Shown here piece after piece: positions 12,697 through 25,463 of a DNA stretch of 64,000 nucleotides. This DNA is from Limonium bicolor (taxonomy: Eukaryota; Streptophyta; Magnoliopsida; Caryophyllales; Plumbaginaceae). The position numbers and the translations under genes were made by a program. The notes under the pieces are model-generated. The model saw only the letters and a list, made by a program, of their open reading frames with translations, was not told the DNA's origin and did no database searches. The stretch lies in contig CM041777.1 in assembly GCA_023374045.1 (NCBI GenBank), positions 479,981,594 to 480,045,593 on the forward strand, written 5' to 3'. How positions within the stretch are numbered: the first letter of the stretch is position 1; every line of letters starts with the position of its first letter.

Positions 12697-13145
12697 GTTG
12701 TTTGGTTTGTTTGGTGTGTCATGTGCACTTGTATGTGTGTATCGTATGAGATACCTGCTTGAATGTTGTATTTACACCCATGTGTGTAATAACTTTTTAT
12801 GCTACTTGTGATATATATATTTATATTGCCTTGTAGAATGATTACATATGGTATCGTCTAGATACGAAATGAATCATTAGATATGGAATGTGGAACGATG
12901 GTATGTTATGGACACCTCGGGGAGGTTGTCAGGGTTTGTAGAATTGATAGGAAATAATGGTGCTGATGGATCACCTATATCCATATATGATTGAACTAAC
13001 GCCACAAAGTGATGGCTATGTGCTGTATAAGCACAATACGATGTGTCTAAATGATATATCACATAGATATACATTATGGGAATCATGGGTAGTTATATAT
13101 TTATATACAGACCTATTTGATTAAGCGACTTCGGGACGAAGTCTT

Positions 13146-13161
13146 TTTAAGGGGGGTTGAC
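13146..13161 (+). other. Polypurine tract of inner element
   Basis: ttttaaggggggttgac runs up to the TG of the 3' LTR at 13162. It matches the expected position and composition of the plus-strand DNA synthesis primer. Confidence 0.85.
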
Positions 13162-16100
13162 TGAAATACCCCAAACTAATAAAACATGGATTAAACATCT
13201 AATCACATTAATTAAGGCCTAAACATGCCTTAAAAGTCAACTGAGAACAACAGTGGTCAACACAAAGCAAGATATTGCACCCTTTGACTGTTTAGGGTAA
13301 ATAAATACCCAAATGAACTTCTTAGGACCTAAAACTTTGTCCTAAGCTTATTAACACATAACTAAACATATTAAAATTGTTGGAAAATACTCCAACACAA
13401 AGAACAAGCATTTACATGCTTCAAAGTCAAGTAGGGCAAAAATGTGCTCTAAGAAAACCTTAAAGGTCTAATGACCTCTATTTTGTATAAATTTGGATTC
13501 CTAAGATTACATATCATGTAAGGAACAAAAAAAACTGTTCTAAAAGAAAATAGAGCTCAGAAACACCCTGCGACACAAAATGTGCACTAAAACACCTTAA
13601 AGCACGTTTTTGTGTATGAGCTCTAAGATAATGACTTTTGTCATTTTAAAGACTGGAGTATATTGTTTAAAACATTAATGTGACATGATAGACTATATTA
13701 TAAAGTCTAAATCAAAGTTTGGAAAATAAAAATCAAAATGGGCAATTTAGTATGAATAGTAACCCAAATAGTGCATTTTTAAGCAAAATTGACTAAGTAT
13801 GGTCAATGGTCAATGAATGAGCACCCATACCCCTTGGAAGTCGGCAGGCATAGAGCATGGAAGACAGCTCACTCAACTTTGATACAAAATATCCAGCTAA
13901 TTAAGTGAGTCATCATTTACTATTACATTAAATAACATTAACTTAACTTAAAAGCAAATTTAGGCTTCATTTCTCATTTGCTTCCGTCCCAGCCGACACC
14001 ACACCTTGCACACTCTCCCTTTGGCTTCTCCAAACCGTGGATAACTCACCAAGAACAGAGAAGAACACCTTGCTACCTAGGTAAGCTTAATTAGTCATTT
14101 TATGTCCATTTTCTTCACAATTCTTTCCTCTTTCCATGGAGCAAAGCATCAACCATTTCCATCAATGTTCTTAGGTTTTTTTGGAGGTTAAATGGTGGGT
14201 GTATCTCGGCATTAACAAGGGAAGAAGGTGGAGAAATCTAATGTTTCTTAAGGTAAAAAATGTGCTTTAAGCACTTATCCTTTGATTCTCATCAATTCCG
14301 GTTGTAAAGCTTTGTTTTATAAGCTTATAATCTTCATCTTAACATACTTATTCAGTTGGTATATCAAGATCTTGAAGGTATATCCAGATCCAAGCCAAAA
14401 ACACCATTTTAGGCATTTTAAACAAGGTAAAAATTAGCCATCTTCTAATCTGAGTTATACCAGTTTAAAGCTTGGTTTTAGTATCTTTTTGATGCTCTTT
14501 CTCTACTGTAAAAACAGGCCGAGATCAACCTTGGTTACCTTGGTATTCTAAGGTAAATTTTACCTTGAAAATTGACATTAAACACTTCTTATGGTTAGAT
14601 CTTACTTGGGGACTAATCATGCCTTAATTGCTGTTTGAAAACATGTAAACTAAGTTGTGGAAATATTATCTCCATACAGCCGTGGCCAAACAAGGCCTTA
14701 GCTTGGCAAAAACAAGGTATAAATCACTTAAACCTACACTTGGTATATTAATATGTGTTTATACATATTTATAAAATTGTGCCGTGAGTGAAATGGGTTA
14801 TTAAGGTCTTATTTTGACCTTAGGTGATTAAGGAATGGTTTAGTAAATTTTATAACTAATTAATTAGCATAATTGTCAAATTTAAGACATTATGTGGAAA
14901 ATTGGTAATTAATGAAAATATATGGTAAGGGCCGAGAGTTTACAGCATTTTTGGGCATTTATGTGTAATTTATTTTATAAGCTAATGTTTGTAATAAGGC
15001 CATGTACTTTAGGCCATTTATTTTTGCATTTATAAGGTTTTATTTAAGTTTAGGTGGTGAATGTATACTACCGCATGGAAATGTGGTATAAACCATAATT
15101 AAATTAAATTTGGGGGCTATATAAGAATAAAGCCGAAAATGAGAGGTTTAAATGAGTTTATATAAAAATTATAAGATTATATAAAGTTTTGGGGTTATAT
15201 TGTAATTTCTGAAAAGATATGGTCATAAACCGTAATTATAAGGAATTGGTGGTCAAGGAAATATTAAGGTGGTCAACCTTGACCATATGGTAGGTTTTGA
15301 CCAAATTAGATAAGTTAAGTAACTTATTTAAGGTTTTATTATAAGATAAGTATTTAATTGTAACAATTTTATAACATATGTGGTATATATGTTATTACCG
15401 AAAGTTAAGGGTGTATAATGGTATTATAAACACCCATGGGCTATTAGGAATTTTTAGGAATTTATTGGGTTGATTTTGGAATTTAAAATAAACTATATAT
15501 GTATAATATATAGTTATTATGTCATTATGACACTTTGGAATAAAAGATGGGGTGTAATAGTAATAAGCGAGAATATATGGGTTAGTAATAATATTTATAA
15601 CCCTTGGGTGAAATTTGGTGATTTTTAGAACTATATAAGAGTAGTTATTAAGATATATGTATAATATATAGTTTTAAGGATATAATAAAACTATATGTTA
15701 TAAATTGGGCCAAATGGCAATTATAGAATATATTGAGGTCGGTTAGGAATTTTACAAAAATATAACCATAGGTTATACCATTTTATAAGTTAAAAATGTT
15801 AATTATATGATGTATATAACATGTTATAAATAATGGGGTGATTTTGTAAATAAAGGAAACTATGGATTATGAAAAAGAATAAGGTTTTTATATGGTGCCC
15901 ATGCGGCAATATTAAATAGTTTTGTATAAAAACTATAGGTTATAAATTTAAGGAAATAAAATTATCATATTATATGATATTAGTATATGGTATAACATTA
16001 CATAATGTTATGTGGTCAAAAGAGAATTTAAATAAAGAAAAGGGCTGTACCGAATTTATAAAAGTTTGGAATGTGAATTTTAGACTAAGGTCTATAATGT

Positions 16101-18348
16101 TATAAATGTTATAACAATTATATGGTATTATGTGGTTTTAGATGGAATTAATGAAGAAGGATATTCACATTATATAATGTGACAAACTATAAATAAATAA
16201 GATTTATAAAATAAGGTATTTATGAATAAACCTTAGGAGTTGTAGTAATACAACATAAATTGTTACATAATATTAGGATAATGATCTTAATATAAGTTGT
16301 GTAATATAATATAACTAATGGGAATAATCATCTAATATAAGATGATAAAATGTAACATATAATATAAGAGTTTTATAACTTATGAAACTTACCTATGTGG
16401 TAAATATATATATATACAAGAATAATGTATATAAGGATGGATATATATTATGGTTGGAAACCATATAATATAATGGTGGTGGTTATTACAAAATAGTTAC
16501 AAACTATAAGTTATGAGTTTTTGAATGCAAATATAATTTGCTAAGATAATGGGTTATATAATACAATGTATTATAATGGATGGTGGAAAAATAATACTAT
16601 ATAATAAATAATGCATGCATACATGCAACTATAGGTTATATACCTAAATTTAATGGTGGATAAGATTAAAGAAATATAACGAATTAAACTTAACAGTCGA
16701 AATATTTTGACATACGAGTTTTAGTAACAAAGCCGACTGGTTTAGAGAAACCCGTAACAATTAACTGTAGAAATGCGGGGATGAACTGTCGGGGTTACTT
16801 GTTATTCTGAAATACCGGACGTAGTTAGTCATGGTGACTGACTTATAGTTTTATTACCGTTTAGATCATACTTCAGACGGAGGCGCTTGACGAGCTAGTG
16901 GTCTACACTGCGCATCCTAGGTCTTGGTGAACGGTATGTAAAGGGGTTTGATCTGAGTTGTCCTAAGGAAACTCCTTGGGCTCGGATTTGGTTGATATCA
17001 CTTGTGTGTTAAGTGTTTTGGATACATGTATGTGATTGTGTGCTACTGCATTAATTATTATGCACAAGCGTCCTACGGGACTAACACTACGTCGACTATA
17101 GATCAACTTATATAAACATACATATACGTTATTGCGATAACAAAACGGTTACTTGATATAATACCATATATAGTATTAATATTAAGTATATGGTGACCTA
17201 AGTAAAACACTTAGGAAACGAGTCACGACATTGTCGGTCTCTAGAGCATGGATCTCGAACATGAATATGACCTAGATTCTTTCTAGGTAAGCGTGAGACC
17301 CATTGGGCAGCTAATTAATAATTATATTCTCCATAAGACTAAGAGCATATCTTAAACATTATGAGAGAGAGATGGTATGAGTTGAGGTGAGGAATCCCGG
17401 TAGTTTATGAACTACTTGGTTGCGCATTTGTGATCACTGAGGGGTTCCTGATTGGGTTCCGCTCCAGGTTTATACCCAACGAGCCCTATTTGGATCGTGG
17501 GTCAGGTGGCTACGGCCTTTTATATGGACGTCTTACGAGACAAAAGAGAATAGTCAGGGGCCTCCGGACCTCTGGCGAAATGAGCACCTTTGTGTGTACG
17601 GGAGGACTACTGTCCATGGTGAGGTTATCGGGTTGTCTCAACATGACGCCCAACTGGAATTAATTAAACATGGTTTGGATGGGGCCTTGAAGGCCAAGGT
17701 AAATTAACTATGGAAACCGTTCGCTACGGCGATTGTACATTGTACATTATACTGCAATTATTTCGATACGTTCGATTATACAACTGTTGTTAGTGATATG
17801 AAATGAATGTTTGGATTGGATGGATGGTTATGTTTATATGCAGGATATTACAGTATTGATTATATCTGTAAAATGGTAAATCATGAAACCAATCCAATAA
17901 TAAGATGGTTAAAATGACAAAGTGACCATTAGGGTCCAGGCCCGGCATACTCAGTGTCTATCGCTGATACTACACCATTATGCAGGTTGTTGATTATCGC
18001 CGAAGCCGAAGTGCGGGAACAGGGTAATTAGAGTTTATTTTAATTATCGCACATGGAGTTGTATTATGGTACGGTTATGTATATTCAGGACTGGGTAGAC
18101 GCTCACTTGTCGACGTTTATGGTGTATGGATTTAGTATGATGTATAGGAAGTTATCTCGTTATCACAGCGGTTAGCAGTTTGTTTATGTTGGTTGTTGGT
18201 GATAGTTTGGCTTCGTTGCTCGCATGGGCGAGTAATGGCCGGTGACACCCGAGTGAGTATTGTTGTTGTTATTATTTCTTCCGCTGTAAGACGTTTTATT
18301 TATTTCTACGTGAGAGATTATTACGCGATTATGGAGAGGGGTGTTACA
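13162..18348 (+). repeat. 3' LTR of inner element (5187 bp)
   Basis: Direct repeat of 3456-8645, from tgaaatacccc to gggtgttaca. It differs from the 5' copy by scattered substitutions and small indels, including the shorter AT microsatellite at 16404-16416. Confidence 0.93.
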
Positions 18349-18353
18349 GAAGT
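18349..18353. repeat. Target-site duplication of inner element, right copy (gaagt)
   Basis: Identical to 3451-3455 and adjacent to the final CA of the 3' LTR. Confidence 0.92.
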
Positions 18354-20095
18354 ACTTAAGCAGAGGCTAGCACAGTAAGACCCTGTCATGTGGCTTGTGA
18401 GTGAAATAAACCCCTCAATATGAGCTTTCACTTATCGGTGATGGAACACCCTTATATTACGGAACGGGATCAATAACCCTTGGAGTTTCCTTGGGATGTC
18501 CCAATGATGTGCATAGAGAAGAAAGGATGCACGCCCAGATCTTACACCCAATGCCCAATGTAGAAGGCAATGAAGGTCAAAAACAAGCAATATGAGTGCG
18601 TATTTTGACACATCAAATGACAAACGCTCAAAGGATCTGGTGATCCAACAGATTACTTCACCCTTGGTCAACCAAGTCACATGGTAAATGATGTCATAAG
18701 TGATGCGAGAATGTGAGGTAAGCTAACCTACACATGAACCCAGAATGGACGAAGAGCATCTTCACATTAAGATAACGACATTGCGGTATGCTACAACAAC
18801 CACCATACACACGAATCTAGAAAACTTCCAGTGTTTTTACACCACGAAGGAATTGAATATAAAATGTAACATTGGAGCGTACAGTTGAGGAATGGTGCCA
18901 ACGGCAATGGCAATGAGTAAAGGCAAGCTACCACAGTAGCGGAGGCCGTGAAAACAATATTGTCTAACGAGTAAGAACATGGTGCGCAACAAGCGACCGC
19001 TATGGGAATGTAGTTAGACCATAATATGGGAAACAAACCATGAGATGGACTCAGCGAGGTCGAGATGAAGGAATTGGTAGATAGACGGGGCATGGAAGCC
19101 TACAGTCTTAACCATATAACAAAGATCACACAAGGAACGCATTGTTCATTCCTAATGCAACTTCATAAGGAACTGAAAGCGTATACCTGGTGGATCAACT
19201 CGATAAGAGGAGTAATTACTTGGGGCAAGAATACCCGATTGCTGAACAACTAACCGTACTAAATACGGAGGATTTGTAAACGCAATAGTGAACATGGCGC
19301 AAGCCAGAGTAAGCGTAAACCTAGTACCAAACCATGTGGCCTTTCGGCCAAGGATGCACGAGGAACGTTGGAGATGCCAACAATCACAACCTGTGAATTC
19401 CATTGGAATAAAAGCTGAAACAAAATTATGAGCGCCGTGAGGATCGATGCTTATAAAATGCAACATAGTACGATAAAAGAAAACTGGTATAACACTACAT
19501 GAGTGAATAGCCAGGAACCAATGATCAGAGGAAGCACTACACAGTAGGTAGTAGCTAAACCTCCACCGACAACAAGTCGGAAGAACTAAGTGAATAAACA
19601 CAGAAGTATACAGTAGTATGCATAATAGATTCCCAGAAAACTGGATAGAAAACCTATAACACAATAAGTTCGCACACGGTAAAAGATACCACGCGCCGGT
19701 TGGGAAACCGTATATCCCAAGATAAAAGGGAAAATAAGTAAATGTGTAATACATTAAGAGTAACGAAAATGGCGAGTTAAGCTCTAAAGTTATCAGGGTC
19801 GCGCAGCAGAAGCTAGTGGGCCCTAGCTCAGAGGTTAAATATACCCAGTAAGTATGAGAGAATGGATAATTATCAATGCCTTGAAGTCGGATAGGCTAGT
19901 ACCGAACTGGTTATGAGTTAAATAAACTCTAATGGGAATTCTTGGTGCAGGGACTAAACCGTTAGTATGGTTAAGACCCTTTGACCAGAATACATGGTAT
20001 AATAGACCGTATCGAAGCTAAAATGCTTCAGGATGCCCGAATTGAGTGAACCAATGTTCAATGATAACATATGGTAGATTACGTGGTCGTAATCC

Positions 20096-20113
20096 CTTTT
20101 GAGGGGGGTAGAG
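20096..20113 (+). other. Internal PPT-like tract of outer element
   Basis: cttttgaggggggtagag, about 1.3 kb before the 3' LTR, resembles the real PPT at 21395 and the paired tract in the inner element. Confidence 0.5.
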
Positions 20114-20434
20114 CGAAAAACCGCTTAGTATATGTTTCACGTATTAAGTACGTAAACTACAGTGTGCATAGCACAAGTGAGAATTGGTTTGATGATTGGT
20201 ACTTATGTTACTTAAACATAGGTATCCATTTATAGCGTAATTGTGGTAATTGTACATAGGAGATGCGAATACCATGGATAGAAATACACTTATCTTGTAA
20301 CTCCAGTGTGAGAGTATTAGTAAAAAGGAGTAGAGTAACTCCTAGGGAATGAAAATCCCCATAATATATGTCTATTTGAGGTTAGACATGGCATTGCGAT
20401 GCACGAGTCAGTATGAAACCGATGTAGAACCTAG

Positions 20435-20851
20435 AGGGAGTTGAGTTCCCTAGGTGATTGTTTTGAGGCGAAGTGAGAATGGTTGGTGGACTGAACTCCA
20501 CAAGTATTGTATTTCTTAGATAAATTATTTGAAATGATTGAGAATAATGGATGGAATGAGTAATAGTTGATGAAACGAGTCCAATAGGTAGTGAATTCTT
20601 AAGTAAATTGAGGATGATTGATGGACAGAGTTCCATCCCTTGGAGATGTATGGTTTGTGATTATGACTAGGAAAAGTAAAAAGATAGAAAATGGAAATAA
20701 TTGAATTATTTGATTGTGTGAAACTGAAGTGGGAAGTCGAACTTGATCCTGATCAGATCAAGGGAAACGGAACACAAATTGGGGTGGAAAGATAGTTCAA
20801 CACTGATGCTGATCACATCAGGGTCGAATGATTCTTGAAGCTCCCTTCAAG
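20435..20851 (+). repeat. Cluster of six small hairpins near 3' end of outer element
   Basis: Perfect short stems: aggga/tccct (20435-20451), gtgga/tccac (20486-20501), gatgga/tccatc (20620-20637), cttgatc/gatcaag (20742-20762), ctgatg/catcag (20803-20821) and cttgaag/cttcaag (20834-20851). The fourth and fifth share the same loop, ctgatca, with different stems. Confidence 0.6.
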
Positions 20852-21394
20852 TGGTCACAAGTAATCACGCATAGAATAGACGTAATGAGTATAAATTAGA
20901 CTTGGAGTTGATTGTTTTTTCAAAAAGGATTTCTAACTAATATTTACAAAATGATTTTCCTTCAAATTTGAGAATGAAGATTAGTTTTGAAACCACTGTT
21001 CCAGACAAGCAACGGTCCTGAGTTGACCGGTAGGACGGTGGCAGTGTGTGTTGTGTATTTTTCCAAGAATAGAGAGATCACACGAAAGAGTATTTTTGCA
21101 TTGCTTCGGGATAGCTTTGCATTGTATGTATACATATATCGGGTATTGTAGAACCAGATGGGTGGTTGGAATACGGATTGTAGTGATGGTAATGCTTGCA
21201 TTGTATGCTTGCAATTGTATTGTGGAGTGCTTCCACGGGGTGTATTGTACTTGTATTGGATTGTATGTAAATACCTTGTGTAATGGATCAGAGAAATTGT
21301 AGGGATGCTTGAATGTATGATTTTTGCAATTGAGATGTCAAATGAGTAACTATAGTAATCCTTCAACTTTGAACAACTTTGAGGGAAAGTTCGT

Positions 21395-21408
21395 TAAGGG
21401 GGGTAGAT
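21395..21408 (+). other. Polypurine tract of outer element
   Basis: taaggggggtagat immediately precedes the TG of the LTR at 21409. Confidence 0.85.
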
Positions 21409-24400
21409 TGAAATACCCCGAACTTAATTAAGGTGATTAAATCATTCTAATATGGTATTTAAGGGCCTAATAGTGCCTAAGGAATATTGGTAAAGAAAAT
21501 AAAACCAAAAGAAAAGAGAAAACGCTTAAAAAGCGAGAAATGTAAAAATGAGCGTTACATAACCATAGGGGTTATGTGACCTTGACTAGGATCCTAGATG
21601 GGTTCCTAAGGCTTAATTATGCCTAAGTAAATATGTGGGAACAATTCCCGAAGAAAACGGATCCATAAAACGGATTAAAAACACAAACGAACCTTAAAGC
21701 GCGTTTTTCGAGGAAACCGGGAAAACGCGACTTTAAGCGGGTTAAATAGACCTGTAATAATTTTAGTCAACCAAATGTCTATAATTAGACCTTAGCGAAG
21801 GTCTAGGACCATTAAAATTCATTGTTGAATTCCCCTTGCTTTGGAGATCGTTTTCCATCTTTCAAAAATCAAAATCTCCAACTTCGTTTTCATGGGTGTA
21901 ACCGTTTTTGGAGCTTGAAGGTGACCATTTGGAGCCCCATCTTCTTCCTGTTGTTCTAAGGTAAGAAAAGGACTCAAAGCCCTTCCTTTCCAACTGTTCC
22001 TTTGTAAAATCAAAAACTCACATTGAACCCCCATTGTTCCTTGTTCAGCCGGTTTGGCATTTCAAAAGGGGAGCTGAAACATTGCCATTTTACTACCCAA
22101 AACTTCATTTAGAAGTTCAAGATAATACTTCCTTAGAGTTTTAAGTGTTTTCTTACAAGTTAGGGTTTGGTTCTTAAGTTAGAAAATTTACTAGCTTGTG
22201 TGTGTATGCCTTGGAACGTGGCTATAGCTTGGCCTAGTTAAAATCAAGAAACAAGAAAACAAGAACAAAGAAGGAAGGAGGAACAAGAAAGGAAGAAGGA
22301 GAGAAAGGAAAAAGGAATCAAGAAACTTAAGGTAATGAGTTACCTCTGTACAGTTTTTAAGGTTTGTGTATGAATAAGTACATTGCTTTGGTATAGTGTA
22401 GTGCTACTGCAATGGTGGGAAAGGAAATGGGGTATAGTAGTATTGATTGTATTGATAATTAGAAGCTTTTGAATCAAGTGAATAAAATGCTAAGTGTGAG
22501 CACTAAGTGTGTGGTAAGTGTTTAGGATTTTGTGTGAATGAGGTATATATTGAACAAGGTTGAAAACTGTGTTGAAGGAGCAAAACAATGTGGTGAGAAT
22601 ACTTAGAAATTTAGGGAAACTCTGTCAAAATTTACTTGGGAACTAGGTGACATAAGTGTGAAATGGTGAAGGAAGAACCTAGGATGCACTAGGTATGCTT
22701 GGGATTTGATTGAGTAGTTAATCACATTGGAAACTAGATTAGGAAGGAGTATTGTATTGGGTAAGACTTGGGATAAGTATAATGGAAATAACGCAAGGAG
22801 AGAACCAATAGGTTAGTTAAGAGAAGTATAGCAAAATCTGTAGCAAAGAGTTTATGAGCATTAGCAGCGGAATAAAGATGTAAGGAAACCAAGAAATGGG
22901 TGATGAGTTTAAGGGAATAATTAAGGAGGTTTAGAGTGCCTAATTGGTGTAAAAACATGCTAGATTACATGTGGAAAGATTAGGAAATAATTGGATATGA
23001 AATAGGGGTTGAAAGGAGGCTGAAAAACTATAAAATATTGTGTAACAGGGCTGGTCCGGGTTTACAAACCGGTACACAAACCCGGACCACCCCAAAAACA
23101 TGCCAGAAGCACGTAACAAAGGTTGGTCCGGGTTTGTATCCCGGTACACAAGCCCGGACCATAGTAAAACACGGCAGAATCATTTTTCCAGCTTTAGTCC
23201 GGGTTTGAAACCCCGAACACAAACCCGGACCACCCAAAAAATTCACCAGAATGTATTTTAACGCATTCTAATGATGGGGATTTGAATGGTAATGATATTA
23301 TAAGGTAATTAAGACTTGATTAATGATGTTTAATGGTCATTAAGGGTATAAACAAGCTTGGGAAGTAATGAGAAGTAAGTAACTTATGTGAATGAATTTG
23401 AATTGTAAGGAATTAGTTAGTTGTAAATTAGGAGACACTAAAGATGAAATGGGTTAGGTTAATTATAGGTAATTAACCGCCCGATTCTATGTATGTTATA
23501 GGATTTGAATGAATTGAACACCGAAGGAGAGTTGGTGAGTCCAAGAACAACGGTGAACAGAATGATTTTCTCATGTCCTGTATGCTACCTTGGCTACTCT
23601 GATTTGTGTGTTTGTGTGCTATGTGACCACCTAAATAAGATAAAACACACGAATCGGATTTATTGCACTTTCTTGTACTTGTAGTGTATTGTGTATTGAT
23701 GTTAGTATTTGAACTCTTAGTTTGTATAATTCATGAAATGTATGAATGATGATGAATACTAATTGTGGTTGTGCCTTTGTGCTAACCCTTGACTTAGTGA
23801 TTGTGAAATGTTTCTAACTAACTCACTAACTAAGTAACCCCTCTAACTTTGAGTAAATTGGTAAAATTGGAAGTATGTAAGAAGCCCGATATAGTTTCGG
23901 CCACGCGTGAGGATGAGGAGACACAAGAGGTTGGATCCGATTCCTGGCCTTAATCTTTTCCATGGTCCAAACCCCTTAAATGGGTAGCAACCTGGATTAG
24001 TAAGCCACCCTAAAGCCCGGTGGTGGGACGGTGTAGTCCCTGCCCGGAGGTCACACCGACTTAACTTGAGTATAATGTAAGTAAGTAAGTATTTGTATGA
24101 GTAAGACCAAGACTGGTGTAAGTCATATGGTCCCGAGTAAAATAGTAAAGACATCGGATTAACCCGGATGGGCAACTGGCTAACAAGGAATGAAGTACAG
24201 ATTTGAGAAGTGTATCACCTTGTATGGATGACTTGTGTATTGCTTTCCATTTGTATGTATGGTATCCTTGTATGTAAGTACGTTGTATGTATGTATCTTG
24301 TATGATTGTAATGCTTTCTATAATAGCATGTATGCATGTATAGAATAAGCTTCATGTATTTGACAAAGTAGTCGGCGTACCCCCGTTAGCACGCGGAGTA

Positions 24401-24980
24401 TGCGAATTTCATGCGCAGCAATTTGCTGAGCCCCTTGGGGCGCTGTTTTTATATTTCAGGTACCCGACAAGCTAAATGGTCAAGAGTGAGACCGGGCTGT
24501 TATGCCTAATATTAGCTAGGGATTAATTGAATGATGTATTGATTTGTATAAGGCTTGTAGCCCATTTGAATTGCCGGTGTACCAAGTGTCGCACCCTTAT
24601 GTACCTTGGAAACATGTAGAATTGTGAGACATGAGTGGGAGGTGTAGACACTTGATAAGTATGTGTAGACTGGTGATAATTGATCGTATTTTGGTTTGTA
24701 CATTAGTAAACTCGGTATATTGTATTGTAAGCGTTGATTATTGTATTGAATGGAGAATTATGTATACTCAGTTTGGAAATAGAAATGTGAATTGTATTAT
24801 TTGTACTCGGGTATTCCGGTCCATCAGACCGATCCTGTAATGGAAGTAGGCCTGGTTGGTCACGTGGGTGGCTAACGACATTGTATCACCCGCCGTTGTG
24901 TTAGGAATTATCCGTTGTGTAAGTATGGAAGTACGAGGTGATTGGACAGTAATGATGAGATTAGCGGTAGGGGTGTTACA
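21409..24980 (+). repeat. 3' LTR of outer element (3572 bp)
   Basis: It starts TGAAATACCCC right after a PPT and ends GGGGTGTTACA, the same terminal sequences as the inner element's LTRs, while most of the body differs. It contains three GTCCGGG hairpins at 23053-23232 and loose tgta/tgtatg repeats near 24240-24310. A 5' copy is not in the window. Parts match the reverse LTR at 38995-42501. Confidence 0.88.
23053..23232 (+). repeat. Three GGTCCGGGTTT...AAACCCGGACC hairpins
   Basis: Long inverted repeats at 23053-23088, 23125-23160 and 23196-23232, each ending in GTCCGGG/CCCGGAC with a variable middle often containing ccggtacac. They are spaced about 70 bp. The reverse LTR at 40521-40703 holds three counterparts. 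Confidence 0.85.
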
Positions 24981-25463
24981 ATCATGGACTACATGGTAGC
25001 CCCTGATCCTGACGCGCCAATGCCTCTCTCTGGCCTCATGTTCAAGAACCTCATTCCCATCATCACCAACAAAGATACCCAACACTTGGGTTTTCCTTTC
25101 TTCCTGTAAAGGCAGATTTCTTAGTTTGGGGTACCCACAGAGGGACATCTACCTAGCCCTCCAATGGAGTTCATTGGTGAGTCTACCATGTGAAGGATGG
25201 GCTTCACCCTCCCCGACGGTGGCTGGAAGAAGGTGGGGGCAGATCCAAACCAATAGAGCGACAAGTCCTCATTTGGACCGTCTACTCAGAGTGCCACATC
25301 CGCTGCTGCTCCACTAGCCCTGCCTGCGCCACCATCAGGTACCATCTCACGTGAGGAGTTTGAAGCTCTCCAGCAGCGCGTGGAGGCCTACCATCGGTAC
25401 GTGGATGACGAGATGTGGCGTCTGAGGGAGGAGCTCCGATCTGGCCGCCCACCACCACAGTAG
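24981..25463 (+). pseudogene. C-terminal fragment of a retroelement ORF downstream of pol
   Basis: One frame of 161 codons runs from the LTR junction to TAG 25461-25463, broken by in-frame stops (TAA, TAG, TGA and TAG between about 25107 and 25248). The C-terminal half is coherent: a Ser/Ala/Pro-rich linker, then a charged helix with ISREEFEALQQRVEAYHR and WRLREELRSG, ending PPPQ. This resembles the tail of the 'putative plant transposon' ORFs found between integrase and the 3' LTR of Athila-type elements. That resemblance is from memory of the family style; the function is unknown. Confidence 0.5.

Larger units (their letters stand above)
10280..13161 (+). other. Non-coding 3' internal region of inner element
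   Basis: About 2.9 kb between gag and the 3' LTR with no pol-like frame. Around 11270-11510 it aligns with the outer element (1770-2000). It holds a PPT-like tract at 12494-12511, a hairpin array at 12554-12696 and the PPT next to the 3' LTR. The rest has no structure I recognise. Confidence 0.75.
3456..18348 (+). mobile_element. Inner gag-only LTR retrotransposon with giant LTRs, complete
   Basis: This 14.9-kb element has two direct LTRs of 5190 and 5187 bp beginning TGAAATACCCC and ending GGGGTGTTACA, flanked by the 5-bp duplication gaagt. Its internal region is only 4516 bp. It contains an initiator-Met-type PBS, a decayed gag with two CCHC knuckles and three probable introns, about 2.9 kb of non-coding DNA, and the PPT. 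There is no protease, RT, RNase H or integrase, so it would need enzymes from another element. The termini (PBS, PPT, LTR start) look like chromovirus-type Ty3/gypsy elements; that assignment is inferred. Gag-only non-autonomous LTR elements (TR-GAG) are a known class, but LTRs longer than the interior are unusual. The two LTRs differ by scattered substitutions and small indels, so insertion is not very recent. Confidence 0.92.
18354..21408 (+). other. Internal non-coding DNA of outer element, right part
   Basis: Continuation of 862-3455 after the inner insertion. I see no retroviral protein motif on either strand; the longest frame (minus strand, 19152-19754) is hydrophobic, low in complexity and unlike any family I know. 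It carries a PPT-like tract at 20096-20113, a run of small hairpins at 20435-20851 and the PPT. Confidence 0.65.
862..24980 (+). mobile_element. Outer non-autonomous gypsy-like LTR element, 5' end missing
   Basis: The element consists of internal DNA at 862-3455 and 18354-21408, a polypurine tract at 21395-21408, and a 3' LTR at 21409-24980. It was split by the inner element at the gaagt target site. Part of its internal sequence (about 1770-2000) is clearly homologous to 11270-11510 of the inner element, so the two belong to related families. No gag, protease, RT or integrase reading frame is visible in its roughly 5.6 kb of internal DNA. The 5' LTR is absent: the left side meets a reverse LTR at 861. 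It is inserted in an older Athila-like element whose sequence resumes at 24981. Confidence 0.7.

Noticed and set aside
19152..19754. 200-codon minus-strand ORF in the outer element
   Set aside because: Hydrophobic, compositionally odd, no recognisable motif, antisense to the element and not seen in the related inner element. Most likely a chance frame.
24768..25148. 126-codon minus-strand ORF crossing the LTR/Athila junction
   Set aside because: It spans two unrelated elements joined by insertion, so it cannot be an ancestral gene.
25126..25317. Short plus-strand ORF in the old Athila region
   Set aside because: Wrong frame relative to the coherent 161-codon relic at 24981-25463.
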